Source: Peptoclostridium sp965368085
GTDB taxonomy: Bacteria > Bacillota > Clostridia > Peptostreptococcales > Peptostreptococcaceae
Direction of reading: 5' to 3'
DNA length: 64,000 nt
Assembly (NCBI GenBank): GCA_965368085.1
Contig: CBDULP010000001.1
Location: forward strand, 1 to 64,000
Part shown: positions 15,512-25,126 of the stretch, piece by piece
Position numbering within the stretch: the first letter of the stretch is position 1
Layout of the letters: each line of letters opens with the position of its first letter
Translations under genes and position numbers: made by a program
The notes under the pieces: model-generated
What the model was told of the DNA's origin: nothing
The model's database searches: none
Seen by the model: only the letters and a program-made list of their open reading frames with translations

Positions 15512-16648
15512 CTATATTTCCTGTTCGCCGGCAACCTCGTCCACTTGCTCGACTGCTGCCTCAACAGTTTCAACTGCCTCTTCAAGCTTTTCAGCCTCTT
15601 CGCCATTACCATTTTCATTTTGGCTTTCGCTTTTTATGTCTATCTTCCAGTTTGTAAGCTTTGCCGCAAGTCTTGCGTTTTGACCTTCTTTTCCTATGGC
15701 AAGTGAAAGCTGATAGTCTGGCACTACAACTTTTGCACTCTTTTCTTCTTCATTGACATTAACCGATACAACCTTTGACGGGCTGAGTGAATTTGATATA
15801 TACTCTCCCATGTTTTCATTGTATTTTATTATGTCGATCTTTTCACCATTCAGTTCGTCAACTATGTTCTTAACCCTTATACCCTTTGGTCCTACGCACG
15901 AGCCCACTGGATCGACATTTTCATCAAGGGATTCAACAGCTATTTTAGTTCTAGAGCCCGCTTCCCTTGCAACAGAATTTATTCTTACTGTGCCATCGTA
16001 TATCTCTGGAACTTCAAGTTCAAAAAGCCTTTTCACAAGTCCCGGATGGCTTCTCGACATGAATATCTGAGGCCCTTTTGTAGTCTTTTTAACTTCAAGT
16101 ATATAGGCCTTTATCCTTTGTCCTATCTGGAACTCTTCTCCAGGTATTTGCTCTGCAATATTAAGCACTCCTTCAGTCTTTCCAAGGGCAACATATACAA
16201 CACCTTTAGTGACCCTTGCAACCAGGCCTGTTATTATCTCACTTTCTCTGCTTGTGAATTCATTGAATATCACATCTCTTTCAGCTTCTTTTATCCTTTG
16301 AACCACAACCTGCTTTGCATTTTGAGCGGCTATCCTTCCAAAATCCTTCGGCGTAACCTCTTCTTCTACAATGTCATCAACCTGCAAGTTGACTCCATAC
16401 TTTTCCCTTGCCTCCTCTAATGGCACCTCTAGAACTCTGTCTTCAACCTGCTCAACCACCATTTTTTCTGCAAACACTCTTACGTCTCCAGTTTCACGGT
16501 CTATCTTTATCTTTACGTTTTGAGACGATCCAAAATTTTTCTTGTACGCAGATACAAGCGCCGCCTCTATGGTTTCTATAAGTATTTCCTTCGATACGCC
16601 CTTTTCTTTTTCTATCTGCTCCAGCGCATATATAAACTCCGCATTCAT
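15512..16648 (-). CDS. nusA: Transcription termination/antitermination factor NusA
   Basis: Binds RNA polymerase and nascent RNA; it modulates pausing, intrinsic termination and antitermination. It is 378 aa: N-terminal domain (1-125), S1 (about 135-200, GLVARVTKGVVYVALG), KH1 and KH2 (about 230-345, SCVGPKGIRVK and AIGKEGQNARLA). An acidic Glu/Val tail (about 350-378) is longer than in B. subtilis. Like other Firmicutes forms it lacks the acidic repeats of proteobacterial NusA. GGAGG sits eight bases before the ATG. The operon leader contains a hairpin that could allow NusA feedback. Confidence 0.97.
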   Translation of the reverse strand: MNAEFIYALEQIEKEKGVSKEILIETIEAALVSAYKKNFGSSQNVKIKIDRETGDVRVFAEKMVVEQVEDRVLEVPLEEAREKYGVNLQVDDIVEEEVTPKDFGRIAAQNAKQVVVQRIKEAERDVIFNEFTSRESEIITGLVARVTKGVVYVALGKTEGVLNIAEQIPGEEFQIGQRIKAYILEVKKTTKGPQIFMSRSHPGLVKRLFELEVPEIYDGTVRINSVAREAGSRTKIAVESLDENVDPVGSCVGPKGIRVKNIVDELNGEKIDIIKYNENMGEYISNSLSPSKVVSVNVNEEEKSAKVVVPDYQLSLAIGKEGQNARLAAKLTNWKIDIKSESQNENGNGEEAEKLEEAVETVEAAVEQVDEVAGEQEI

Positions 16649-16667
16649 CTTTTATCCTCCTCGTTAT

Positions 16668-17129
16668 CTAAAACTTTACAGCAAGTTTTATAAGAGCTAT
16701 GTTTTTTCTTTCTATTTCAAGCTCTGTTTCACCTTTTTTTATTTTAACTATATCTCCATCAAAAAGCCCTACAAGCTGGCCTTCAAAACTCTTTTCACCG
16801 TCAATGGCCTTATAAAGCCTAACGTCGACATCGCTTCCCTTAAATTTTTCAAAATCCTTGTCCTTCTTGAGTTTCCTGTCTATTCCCGGGGAAGATACTT
16901 CCAGAAAATAGTTTTCCTGTATCGGGTCCAGTTCGTCAAGCTTTTCGCCTATGTATCCACTTACAAATTTGCAATCGTCAAGTGAAACGCCTTCAGGCTT
17001 GTCTATATATATTCTCAAGAATCTGTGTTTTCCCTCTTTTACATATTCAACATCAACAAGTTCATATCCTTCTTTTTCTAAAAATGGTTCGATAAGTTCC
17101 TCTACTGTAGATCTTACATCCTTTGCCAT
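16668..17129 (-). CDS. rimP: Ribosome maturation factor RimP
   Basis: Assists early 30S assembly by promoting binding of S12 and other proteins. It is 153 aa with the two-domain RimP layout: VEELIEPFLEKEGYELVDVEYVKEG at the N-terminus (an alpha/beta domain), a central EVSSPGIDR motif and a C-terminal SH3-like barrel (about 90-153). GGAGGT precedes the ATG. It is first in the operon, upstream of nusA, behind the promoter and hairpin described at 17149-17252. Confidence 0.96.
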   Translation of the reverse strand: MAKDVRSTVEELIEPFLEKEGYELVDVEYVKEGKHRFLRIYIDKPEGVSLDDCKFVSGYIGEKLDELDPIQENYFLEVSSPGIDRKLKKDKDFEKFKGSDVDVRLYKAIDGEKSFEGQLVGLFDGDIVKIKKGETELEIERKNIALIKLAVKF

Positions 17130-17148
17130 ATTATTACCTCCAAAGAAT

Positions 17149-17186
17149 TTATAAAAGCAAAGAGTGGGTAATTTTTCCCCACTCTT
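17149..17186 (-). terminator. Leader hairpin of the rimP-nusA operon (terminator or attenuator)
   Basis: AAGAGTGGG-GAAAAATTA-CCCACTCTT is a 9-bp stem followed by TGCTTTTAT. It lies downstream of a promoter candidate and 20 nt upstream of rimP. It may stop polC read-through and also attenuate the rimP-nusA operon. Confidence 0.65.
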
Positions 17187-17223
17187 CTCAAAAACATCTC
17201 TCGCTTTATTTTACACCAAAAAT

Positions 17224-17252
17224 AGTATAACACATAATAAATCTATTTGCAA
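17224..17252 (-). promoter_or_regulatory. Candidate sigma-A promoter of the rimP-nusA-infB operon
   Basis: TTGCAA (17252-17247), 17 bases and TATACT (17229-17224). The -35 box is five bases past the polC stop. The transcript would start near 17217 and include the hairpin at 17149-17186. Confidence 0.6.
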
Positions 17253-17256
17253 ACTG

Positions 17257-20200
17257 CTACAAAAGCGACAACTGATTCGTTTCAGGCATGCCATTGAGGC
17301 ATCCATTTTCATTTAGCATCTCCAGCACAGTTTTTGAAAGTTTAGTTCTGCTCCTAAGATCCTCTATTGATAGAAACTCTCCCTTGTCCCTCTCGCTAAC
17401 CACATTAAGAGCCGCATTTTCGCCAAGCCCAGGGAACGAGACAAGCGGAGGAAGCAGCTTTCCTTCAACTATCTTGAACTTCTTGGCGTCCGAATTGTAA
17501 AGGTCTACGTTCATAACCTCTATTCCCCTTGAAAACATTTCATTTACAACCTCTATAAGCGTGTATATGTTCTTATCCTTTGCAGTTGAACCGTTACCCA
17601 GGCTTTCTATCTCCTTCATCTTTTCCAAAACGGCGCCCCTTCCCTTGGATATTAGGGTTATGTCAAAGTCTTCCGCCTTTATGGTGAAGTATGTCGCATA
17701 AAAAGCCCTTGGATAGTGAACCTTGAAATAGGCTATCCTGAACGACATCATTACATACGCCACAGCATGGGCCTTTGGAAACATGTACTTTATTCTCTTA
17801 CATGATTCTATATACCAAGCCGGCACATTGTTTTCTTCCATCTCCTGCTCGTCCTCTTCCCGAAGGCCCTTTCCCTTTCTTACGTTCTCCATTATCTTAA
17901 ATGAATGCTTTGGCTGTACGCCTTTTTGTATGAGATAGTTCATTATGTCATCTCTTGTACATATTACTTCCTTAAGCTCCGCCGTTCCATCTCTTACAAG
18001 TTCCTGGGCGTTGTTGAGCCAAACGTCGGTACCATGCGAAAGGCCCGATATTCTGACAAGTTCCGCAAATGTCGTTGGCTTTGTATCGACAAGCATCTGC
18101 CTTACAAACTTTGTTCCAAACTCAGGTACTGCAAATGTGGCTACGGAAGAACCTATGTCTTCCTTTTCAACGCCTATCTCATGGGTGCTACTGAATATTC
18201 CCATGGTCTCCTTGTCATCGAGCGCTATATGAGTGGCATCCAGTCCCGTGAACTCCTCAAGCATCTTTATTATTGTAGGTGTATCGTGTCCAAGTATGTC
18301 GAGCTTCAGAAGTCTTCCACTTATTGAATGGTAGTCAAAATGCGTTGTTATTACGCCGGAAGATGAGTCATTCGCCGGATACTGTATGGGGCAAAAATCA
18401 AATATTTCCTTGTAATCCGGAACAACCATTATTCCGCCGGGGTGCTGCCCCGATGTCCTCTTTATGCCCGTGCATCCCCCTGAAAGCCTCTCTATCTCCA
18501 CAGAAGGGCACACCATTTCCTTTTCCTCAATGTATTTTTTGACAAAACCGTATGCGGTCTTGTCAGCTATGGTGCCTATTGTACCCGCCTTGTACACGTA
18601 TCCCTCCCCAAACAGGACCTCCGTATACTTGTGGGCAGTGGCCTGGTATTCCCCGGCAAAGTTAAGGTCTATGTCGGGCTCCTTGTCGCCTTCAAAACCC
18701 AGGAATACCTCAAATGGAATGTCATGTCCGTCCTTGATATACTCCTCCCCGCAGTTCGGACATATCTTGTCTGGAAGATCCGCCCCGGATCCTATGCTTC
18801 CATCCATAAAAAACTCCGATGTCTTGCAACTGCCGCATATATAATGCGGAGGCAGCGGGTTTACTTCTGTTATGGAACTCATTGTCGCCGCAAACGACGA
18901 ACCTACCGATCCTCTCGATCCCACAAGGTATCCATCATCCACCGACTTTTTAACAAGCCTTTGGGCTATTATATACATTACCGCGTATCCATTGCTTATA
19001 ATCGAGTTCAGCTCCCTGTCCAGCCTCTTTTGGACTATTTCCGGCAGGGGGGCTCCGTATATGGAATTCGCCTTTTCATAGCACATCCTTCTGAGATCCT
19101 CGTCAGAGCCTTCTATTATAGGCGGGAATGTCTCCTTTGGAACCGGCCTTATCTCTTCAATCATTTCTGCTATCTTGTTTGGGTTTTCTATTACAACCTC
19201 TCTGGCAATTTCGCTGTCAAGGTATGAAAAATCCTCTAGCATCTCGTCAGTAGTCTTGAAGTAAAGAGGTATGTCCTCATCCGCATCCGAAAACCCCTGG
19301 CTGCACTTTAGTATCTTCCTGTAAACACCATCGTGAGGATCCACAAAGTGGACGTCCCCCGTCGCCGCCACAGGCCTTTCGAGCTTTCTTCCAAGCTCTA
19401 TTATTCTCTTGTTTATCTCCTTGAGCTCATCATAGCCACTGACTATGCCCTTGTCTATCATGAACTTGTTGTTGCCAAGTGGCATCACTTCAAAATAATC
19501 ATAATAGCTCGCTATTTTTTCAAGCTCATCCTGATTGACATTTTTAAGCACTGCCTTGTAAATCTCACCTGCTTCACATGCTCCTCCTATTACAAGACCT
19601 TCCCTGTACTCTGTAAGCAAGCTCTTTGGTATTCTCGGCCTCTTGTAGAAATAGTCTATATGTGCTTTTGACACAATTTTATACAGGTTTTTAAGGCCCG
19701 TATAGTTTTTTGCAAGTATTGTTATGTGGAATGTGCTCAGTTTGGTGTGGTCGTTTTGCTTGAAGTGGCAGTTTATATCACTCAGCCTCTCTATCCCCTC
19801 TTTTTTAAATCTTTCAATAAAATTGATGAATATTTCAGCTGTAGCCTGCGCATCATCCACGGCCCTGTGGTGGTTTTTAATTGATACCCCAAGTGCCTTT
19901 GCAACGACATTGAGCTTGTATCTTTTAAGCTCTGGTAAAAGCACCTTCGCAACCGCTATTGTGTCTATTGAGCTGTTTTCAAATTCAATCCCGAGCCTCT
20001 TGCAGCTTTCCCTTACAAATCCCATGTCAAACTCAGCATTGTGTGCCACAAGCACGCTGCCCTTTATAAATTCCATGAACTTAGGCATTATGTCCTTTAT
20101 TTCCGGTTCGTCGTCTACCTTTGAATTATTTATGCCCGTAAGCTCCTGTATCTTAAGTGGTATGCTCCTTTTTGGATTGACAAAACAGCTGAATCTGTCC

Positions 20201-21573
20201 ACTATTTCAAAGTCTCTTATCTTCACCGCGCCTATTTCTATTATTGTGTCGTTTACGCTCGAAAGCCCCGTCGTCTCAAGGTCAAACACCACGAATTCCT
20301 GGGACAGCGGCAGATCGTTGGGCCTGTCTATTATTGGTATGTTGTCGTTTACAAGATATCCTTCCATGCCGTATATGACCTTTATTCCGCATTTTTCAGC
20401 AGCGCTCATGGCATCTGGATATGCCTGGACTATCCCATGGTCAGTTATGGCCACTGCACTATGGCCCCATTTCGCCGCCCTTTGCACTATATCCTTTGCC
20501 GATGCCACTGCGTCCATGGCAGACATGTTAGTGTGCGCATGAAGCTCCACTCTCTTTTGCGGGGCTTCGTCCATTCTCAAAACAGGCTTTGATTTTTTTA
20601 TGTCGGCAACATTTATTACGACTTCCCTGCTGTAGCTGTCATACATTGCCTCTCCCTGAACCTTTAAAAAGGCCCCCTTGCCGAGGACTTCATTTACTTC
20701 CTCCTGTTTCTTTTCATTTGCAAATATCTTGCAGCAAATAGAGCTTGTATAGTCGGTAACTGAAAATATATAGAGCACTTTTCCATTTCTAAGCTCCCTG
20801 CTGTCCATGTCAAACACCTTGCCTTCAATGGATATCTTGCCGCTTTCAACTCCTATGTCCACTATTTTCACCGGTTCATATTTTACAGTCTTCCTGTAGG
20901 AACTTCCCGATTTGAAAGGCTCTGATTTTGCTGGTTTTGAAGGCCTTAACGCCTTAGGCTCGCTCGGCTTTTCCCCTGATGTAGATGAGGCAGTCTCGAC
21001 GGCCCTGTTTTGAACCATTTTCGCAGCTTCTCTTTCTTTTTCCTTAAGGTAGTTATTATAATTTCCCGAAAATGTATCGCCTTTCGATACGAAATCCACT
21101 TCCACGAATATTCCAAGTTCCTGTGCGATGGTACTTTTAATTCCGTATTCAAGCTTTTTACTCTTTAGCATATTTATCAAAAAATCACACGGCATTTCTA
21201 TCGTCAACCGGTCCTCTTGAATGCTCCAGTTTATCTCTTTGACAAAATTCTTAACAGAAGGCATTGACAGTTCAATATACTTTATTATGTGCTTCCAGTA
21301 GATCTTTACGAGCCCCTCTTTGTCATTGAGATCCAAACCCGTATACTTCATTTTAAGCTTTACATCGTTAAAATGGCAAAGGGCAATTTTAATTGCCCTT
21401 TCAAGTCTCGATATGAAGTCAATATCCATTATACGCTTTGAGTCCAAATGAATATTGACCACTTTATTTTCCCTGTAATACACTATTTTTTTCACATACA
21501 GGTTTTCTATCTGTTCTTTTTTGAATCCATCAGCTATATCAATTTTGTTTAGATAAGCAGCTAAACTCTGCAT
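17257..21573 (-). CDS. polC: DNA polymerase III subunit alpha, PolC type
   Basis: Main replicative polymerase of low-GC Gram-positives, with built-in proofreading. It is 1438 aa and full length. In order: N-terminal domains, an OB fold (about 235-330), a PHP domain (ELHAHTNMSA near 341) interrupted by the exonuclease (FDLETTGLS near 429), a zinc-binding segment with paired cysteines (about 911-945), and the polymerase core with catalytic aspartates in PDIDLNF (near 966). The end QLSLL may be a beta-clamp-binding motif. The ATG follows GGGAGTGGAG. It is downstream of ispG, 14 nt apart. Confidence 0.98.
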   Translation of the reverse strand: MQSLAAYLNKIDIADGFKKEQIENLYVKKIVYYRENKVVNIHLDSKRIMDIDFISRLERAIKIALCHFNDVKLKMKYTGLDLNDKEGLVKIYWKHIIKYIELSMPSVKNFVKEINWSIQEDRLTIEMPCDFLINMLKSKKLEYGIKSTIAQELGIFVEVDFVSKGDTFSGNYNNYLKEKEREAAKMVQNRAVETASSTSGEKPSEPKALRPSKPAKSEPFKSGSSYRKTVKYEPVKIVDIGVESGKISIEGKVFDMDSRELRNGKVLYIFSVTDYTSSICCKIFANEKKQEEVNEVLGKGAFLKVQGEAMYDSYSREVVINVADIKKSKPVLRMDEAPQKRVELHAHTNMSAMDAVASAKDIVQRAAKWGHSAVAITDHGIVQAYPDAMSAAEKCGIKVIYGMEGYLVNDNIPIIDRPNDLPLSQEFVVFDLETTGLSSVNDTIIEIGAVKIRDFEIVDRFSCFVNPKRSIPLKIQELTGINNSKVDDEPEIKDIMPKFMEFIKGSVLVAHNAEFDMGFVRESCKRLGIEFENSSIDTIAVAKVLLPELKRYKLNVVAKALGVSIKNHHRAVDDAQATAEIFINFIERFKKEGIERLSDINCHFKQNDHTKLSTFHITILAKNYTGLKNLYKIVSKAHIDYFYKRPRIPKSLLTEYREGLVIGGACEAGEIYKAVLKNVNQDELEKIASYYDYFEVMPLGNNKFMIDKGIVSGYDELKEINKRIIELGRKLERPVAATGDVHFVDPHDGVYRKILKCSQGFSDADEDIPLYFKTTDEMLEDFSYLDSEIAREVVIENPNKIAEMIEEIRPVPKETFPPIIEGSDEDLRRMCYEKANSIYGAPLPEIVQKRLDRELNSIISNGYAVMYIIAQRLVKKSVDDGYLVGSRGSVGSSFAATMSSITEVNPLPPHYICGSCKTSEFFMDGSIGSGADLPDKICPNCGEEYIKDGHDIPFEVFLGFEGDKEPDIDLNFAGEYQATAHKYTEVLFGEGYVYKAGTIGTIADKTAYGFVKKYIEEKEMVCPSVEIERLSGGCTGIKRTSGQHPGGIMVVPDYKEIFDFCPIQYPANDSSSGVITTHFDYHSISGRLLKLDILGHDTPTIIKMLEEFTGLDATHIALDDKETMGIFSSTHEIGVEKEDIGSSVATFAVPEFGTKFVRQMLVDTKPTTFAELVRISGLSHGTDVWLNNAQELVRDGTAELKEVICTRDDIMNYLIQKGVQPKHSFKIMENVRKGKGLREEDEQEMEENNVPAWYIESCKRIKYMFPKAHAVAYVMMSFRIAYFKVHYPRAFYATYFTIKAEDFDITLISKGRGAVLEKMKEIESLGNGSTAKDKNIYTLIEVVNEMFSRGIEVMNVDLYNSDAKKFKIVEGKLLPPLVSFPGLGENAALNVVSERDKGEFLSIEDLRSRTKLSKTVLEMLNENGCLNGMPETNQLSLL

Positions 21574-21587
21574 GGCTCCACTCCCTA

Positions 21588-22640
21588 CTAAGCTTTATAC
21601 TCCTCAAGTTCTTTCATAAGCTCATCAACAAGATTCTCGTCCTTTACCTTCCTTACTATTTCTCCTTTTTTGAATATGAGACCTTCTCCGCATCCTCCTG
21701 CAATTCCAAGGTCTGCCTCCCTCGCTTCTCCAGGCCCGTTCACTGCACATCCCATTATCGCAATGGTTATGTCCTTTTTAATATTTTGCACCCTTTTTTC
21801 CACCTGCTCCACTATTTTTTCGATTCCTATTTTAGTTCTTGCACAGGTAGGGCACGATATGACTTTTACCTCTTCTTTCAAAAGCCCTATTGAGCTGAGT
21901 ATTTTTCGCACCACAAATATTTCCTCGCAAGGATCTCCGGTAAGTGATACTCTTATTGTATCCCCTATGCCTCTAAGCAGCAAATATCCAATTCCTATTG
22001 AGGATTTTATGGTTCCGCTTTTTATGCTCCCGGCTTCCGTTATTCCCACGTGAAGAGGATATCTTGTCTTTTTTGATATCTTTTCATATGCATCTATACA
22101 TGTATTTATGTCACTAGATTTGAGTGAAAGCACTATATTTGAAAATCCTCTCTTTTCAAAGTGATCTACATGCCTCATGCAGCTTTCGACAAGAGCATCT
22201 GCCGTGGGTTTTTTGTGCTTACTCAATATGTCCTTTTCAAGAGAACCACCATTTACACCTATTCTTATCTTTACGTTTTTCTTTTTTGCAGCTTCTATTA
22301 TTTGGTCAACCTTTTCCATACTTCCTATGTTGCCCGGATTTATCCTCACTCCGTCTGCACCATTTTCTATGGCCATTATGGCAAGTTTATGGTCAAAATG
22401 AATGTCTGCTATAAGCGGAATTTCTATCGAATCCTTTATGCCGGGTATGGCCAAAGCACTTTCTTCGTCCGGAACCGCTACCCTCACTATTTCACATCCT
22501 GCATACTGAAGCCTTTTTATCTGATCCACAGTGGCCTGTACATCCTTGGTGTCTGTATTTGTCATAGACTGTACCACTATCGGGTTTTGACCGCCTATTT
22601 TCACATCCCCGCAGCTTATTACATTTGTATTTCTAGTCAC
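21588..22640 (-). CDS. ispG: 4-hydroxy-3-methylbut-2-en-1-yl diphosphate synthase
   Basis: Iron-sulfur enzyme of the MEP isoprenoid pathway, converting MEcPP to HMBPP. It is 350 aa. The TIM-barrel part has VVQSMTNTDTKD, and the C-terminal [4Fe-4S] cysteines are in SCPTCART and MGCAVNGPGEA. The GTG start at 22640 is five bases after AGAGGTGA; an in-frame GTG at 22649 lies within that site. It is between rseP and polC, where B. subtilis carries proS, a lineage difference. dxr in the same cluster and ispH at 62946 supply other steps. Confidence 0.96.
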   Translation of the reverse strand: MTRNTNVISCGDVKIGGQNPIVVQSMTNTDTKDVQATVDQIKRLQYAGCEIVRVAVPDEESALAIPGIKDSIEIPLIADIHFDHKLAIMAIENGADGVRINPGNIGSMEKVDQIIEAAKKKNVKIRIGVNGGSLEKDILSKHKKPTADALVESCMRHVDHFEKRGFSNIVLSLKSSDINTCIDAYEKISKKTRYPLHVGITEAGSIKSGTIKSSIGIGYLLLRGIGDTIRVSLTGDPCEEIFVVRKILSSIGLLKEEVKVISCPTCARTKIGIEKIVEQVEKRVQNIKKDITIAIMGCAVNGPGEAREADLGIAGGCGEGLIFKKGEIVRKVKDENLVDELMKELEEYKA

Positions 22641-22651
22641 CTCTATCACCT

Positions 22652-23653
22652 CTATTTATCTTTTAAAAGCTGTATTACATCTTTGTATGTTATAAATATC
22701 ATAAATCCAATCAGTAGCGCAAAACCTATGAAATGTATAAACCCTTCTTTTTCCTGATCAATCTTTTTGCCCCTTATGAGTTCAACTATTAAAAATAGTA
22801 TTCTGCTTCCATCCAGTGCCGGTATTGGCAGAAGGTTTAAAAGCCCAAGGTTTATGCTTATCACTGCCGCAAGAGAAAGCACATTCAGAAAGCCTATCTT
22901 GGCCGCCTCTCCAACGACATTTATTATGCCAACGGGTCCTACAACCTCTGAAGAAGCTGCATTTCCTCCAATGAGCTTTACTAAAAATCCCAGCATCTGA
23001 GAAAGTATCCACATCGTTCTTTGCACGCTGTATTTAAGAGAATGGATAACATTTTTTTCATTGCCCGGAACTATTCCTATCATTCCCCTGCCTTCTTCAT
23101 CTTTAGGGACAATCTCCTTATGAAGCACATTTCCATCCCTTTCAATGGATATTTCAATTTTCTCACCCGCAGAAGGCCCTATGATAGATGTTATATCGTT
23201 CCACTCGCTGATTTTTTCACCGTCTATCTCTACTATTTTGTCACCCTTTATTATGCCTGCCTGCTGAGCTGGATATCCTTCCATGGTCTCTTTGACTACA
23301 GTCGAAGGCGTGCCTACACTCATAAAAATCACTGCAAAAAGTATTACAGCGAGAATAAAGTTCATAATGGGTCCTGCTGCAATTATGGCTATTCTCTTGA
23401 ATATGCTCTTGTTTCCAAAGCTTCTTTCGTCATCGGATGCTTCATTTTCACCGAGCATTTTTACATATCCTCCAATAGGAAGGGCCCTTATGGAATATAG
23501 TGTCTCTTTCCCCTGTATTGATGCGAGCTTTGGGCCCATACCTATGGCGAATTCGTGAATCTTCACACCGGATGCCTTTGCTATTATGAAGTGACCAAAT
23601 TCATGGAACAACACTATGATCCCGAATACCAAAAGCGCTATAATTATATTCAT
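22652..23653 (-). CDS. rseP: Site-2 protease RseP/RasP
   Basis: Intramembrane zinc metalloprotease that cleaves anti-sigma factors and other membrane substrates. It is 333 aa. The metal-binding HEFGH is in the first membrane segment (about residues 17-21), and the second motif NLLPIPALDGSR lies near the C-terminus. One PDZ domain (about 110-180) separates them. At least three membrane segments are seen. It follows dxr and precedes ispG, the usual cluster position in Firmicutes. Confidence 0.95.
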   Translation of the reverse strand: MNIIIALLVFGIIVLFHEFGHFIIAKASGVKIHEFAIGMGPKLASIQGKETLYSIRALPIGGYVKMLGENEASDDERSFGNKSIFKRIAIIAAGPIMNFILAVILFAVIFMSVGTPSTVVKETMEGYPAQQAGIIKGDKIVEIDGEKISEWNDITSIIGPSAGEKIEISIERDGNVLHKEIVPKDEEGRGMIGIVPGNEKNVIHSLKYSVQRTMWILSQMLGFLVKLIGGNAASSEVVGPVGIINVVGEAAKIGFLNVLSLAAVISINLGLLNLLPIPALDGSRILFLIVELIRGKKIDQEKEGFIHFIGFALLIGFMIFITYKDVIQLLKDK

Positions 23654-23679
23654 ATATACACCTTCCCAAATATTAATTG

Positions 23680-24849
23680 TTATAACAAGCTGCTGGATAA
23701 CTCTTTGTAGATATATTCTCTAACCCATCTATCCGCTTCCAATATATCATCCACATCTGGATTTGACACTGGATTATGGCTGTTCATGGCCTTTTCCACA
23801 TACTTAGGTATGTCATAAAAGCCTATCCTTCCATTTAAATACTCCTCCACCAAAACTTCATTTGCACCATTTAGCACGGTAGGATGTGTCCCGCCAGACC
23901 TTAAACTCTCATATGCCAAGTTTAGGCATGGAAAAGTCTCCTTGTCAGGTTTTTCAAATGTAAGCGAAGATATCTTTGTGAAATCAAGTCTCTCAAAATT
24001 GCTGCTTAGCCTTTGCGGATATGAAAATGCATACTGTATTGGGATTCTCATGTCCGGATTCCCCATTTGGGCTATTATGCTGCTGTCTTCAAATTCAACC
24101 ATGGAATGTATTATGCTCTGAGGATGAACTACTACGTCGATTTTTTCCAAATCAACATCAAACAGCCACTTTGCCTCTATCACTTCAAGACCCTTGTTCA
24201 TAAGCGTTGCAGAGTCTATCGATATTTTCTGTCCCATGCTCCAGTTCGGATGCTTAAGTGCAGCTTCTTTCTTTACATCTATGAGCTCTTCCCTCTTTTT
24301 CCCCCTGAACGGCCCGCCTGAAGCTGTTAGTATAAGCCTTTTTATACTTTTCATGTCCTCTCCGTTAAGGCACTGGAATATTGCCGAATGCTCACTGTCT
24401 ACGGGTATTATGCTACTGCCTGAAATTTTTGCCATTTTGTTTATTATATTTCCAGCTGTAACCATGGTTTCCTTATTTGAAAGAGCAATATCTTTTCCCT
24501 TTTTAATGGCTTCTATGGTCGGAATAAGACCAGCTATGCCAACCACGGCTGTAAGGACTACATCTGCAGACTCTATGGATGCAACGGCGCTTAGCCCCTC
24601 TTGCCCTATTTCTATATCTACCCCTTTTATACATTTTTGATTTAATATCTTCTGAAGCTGCGATGCACTGTTTTCATCTCCAATTGAAACCATTGAAGGT
24701 TTAAACTCTTCAATCTGATCAATCAGCATGTCGATACTTTTGTTTGCTGATAGAGCCACCACTTTGAATTTTTCGCTGTTAGATCTTACTACGTCTAATG
24801 CCTGAGTCCCTATCGAACCCGTTGATCCCAATATTGAAATGTTTTTCAT
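23680..24849 (-). CDS. dxr: 1-deoxy-D-xylulose 5-phosphate reductoisomerase
   Basis: Second enzyme of the MEP pathway, making 2-C-methyl-D-erythritol 4-phosphate with NADPH. It is 389 aa. The Rossmann motif GSTGSIG is at the N-terminus, and catalytic-domain segments VDSEHSAIFQ, ASGGPFRG and HPNWSMGQKISIDSATLMNKGLE (split by a flexible loop) are intact. AAAGGA precedes the ATG. It is the first gene after the 328-bp cdsA-dxr spacer and probably starts its own transcript. Confidence 0.96.
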   Translation of the reverse strand: MKNISILGSTGSIGTQALDVVRSNSEKFKVVALSANKSIDMLIDQIEEFKPSMVSIGDENSASQLQKILNQKCIKGVDIEIGQEGLSAVASIESADVVLTAVVGIAGLIPTIEAIKKGKDIALSNKETMVTAGNIINKMAKISGSSIIPVDSEHSAIFQCLNGEDMKSIKRLILTASGGPFRGKKREELIDVKKEAALKHPNWSMGQKISIDSATLMNKGLEVIEAKWLFDVDLEKIDVVVHPQSIIHSMVEFEDSSIIAQMGNPDMRIPIQYAFSYPQRLSSNFERLDFTKISSLTFEKPDKETFPCLNLAYESLRSGGTHPTVLNGANEVLVEEYLNGRIGFYDIPKYVEKAMNSHNPVSNPDVDDILEADRWVREYIYKELSSSLL

Positions 24850-24888
24850 ATGATATGATCCTTTCTGTATAAATTAATCCATATATTT

Positions 24889-24916
24889 ATAATATCACAA
24901 GCAGATTATTTGTCAT
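24889..24916 (-). promoter_or_regulatory. dxr: Weak promoter candidate for dxr
   Basis: ATGACA (24916-24911), 16 bases and TATTAT (24894-24889) on the minus strand. Some promoter is expected here because a strong terminator lies upstream. Confidence 0.35.
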
Positions 24917-24929
24917 ATAACCTATATAT

Positions 24930-25075
24930 ATCCGAAATGATATTAAACCTTTGAAGAAGGCATTGTGGATTGTATGAACCAGTCCAACTTTCTGGCATTT
25001 CACTGAGATTCCCAACGGGGTTTCGCATGAAATTGACTTTTTTGAATTACCGCCCGATTTCGGCTTTAATATATT
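24930..25075 (-). other. Unexplained structured block in the cdsA-dxr spacer
   Basis: About 145 bp richer in G and C than the surrounding spacer. On the minus strand it can form ATTTCA/TGAAAT around CCC-CGTT-GGG, then CCAG/CTGG, with a GCCGAAATCGGGC mini-hairpin upstream. No riboswitch motif I know fits. It could be a small RNA or a decayed mobile or repeated element. See findings. Confidence 0.4.
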
Positions 25076-25080
25076 ATAAA

Positions 25081-25126
25081 ACATAAAAAATGACTCCACA
25101 ACAATATATGGAATCATTTTTTATGT
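25081..25126 (-). terminator. Terminator after cdsA
   Basis: Arms ACATAAAAAATGATTCCA and TGGAGTCATTTTTTATGT close a 10-nt loop. The single imperfect pair is G-U on the minus strand but C-A on the plus strand, consistent with function for the minus-strand transcript. Confidence 0.8.

Noticed and set aside
15493..15618. 42-codon N-terminal extension of YlxR
   Set aside because: It is inside the nusA coding region in another frame; TTG 15492 fits the site and family length.
20946..21152. 68-codon second minus-strand frame within polC
   Set aside because: It overlaps polC entirely in another frame, without a ribosome-binding site or homology.
24887..25117. 76-codon minus-strand open frame in the cdsA-dxr spacer
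   Set aside because: It starts inside a terminator stem, has no ribosome-binding site and no recognisable motif.
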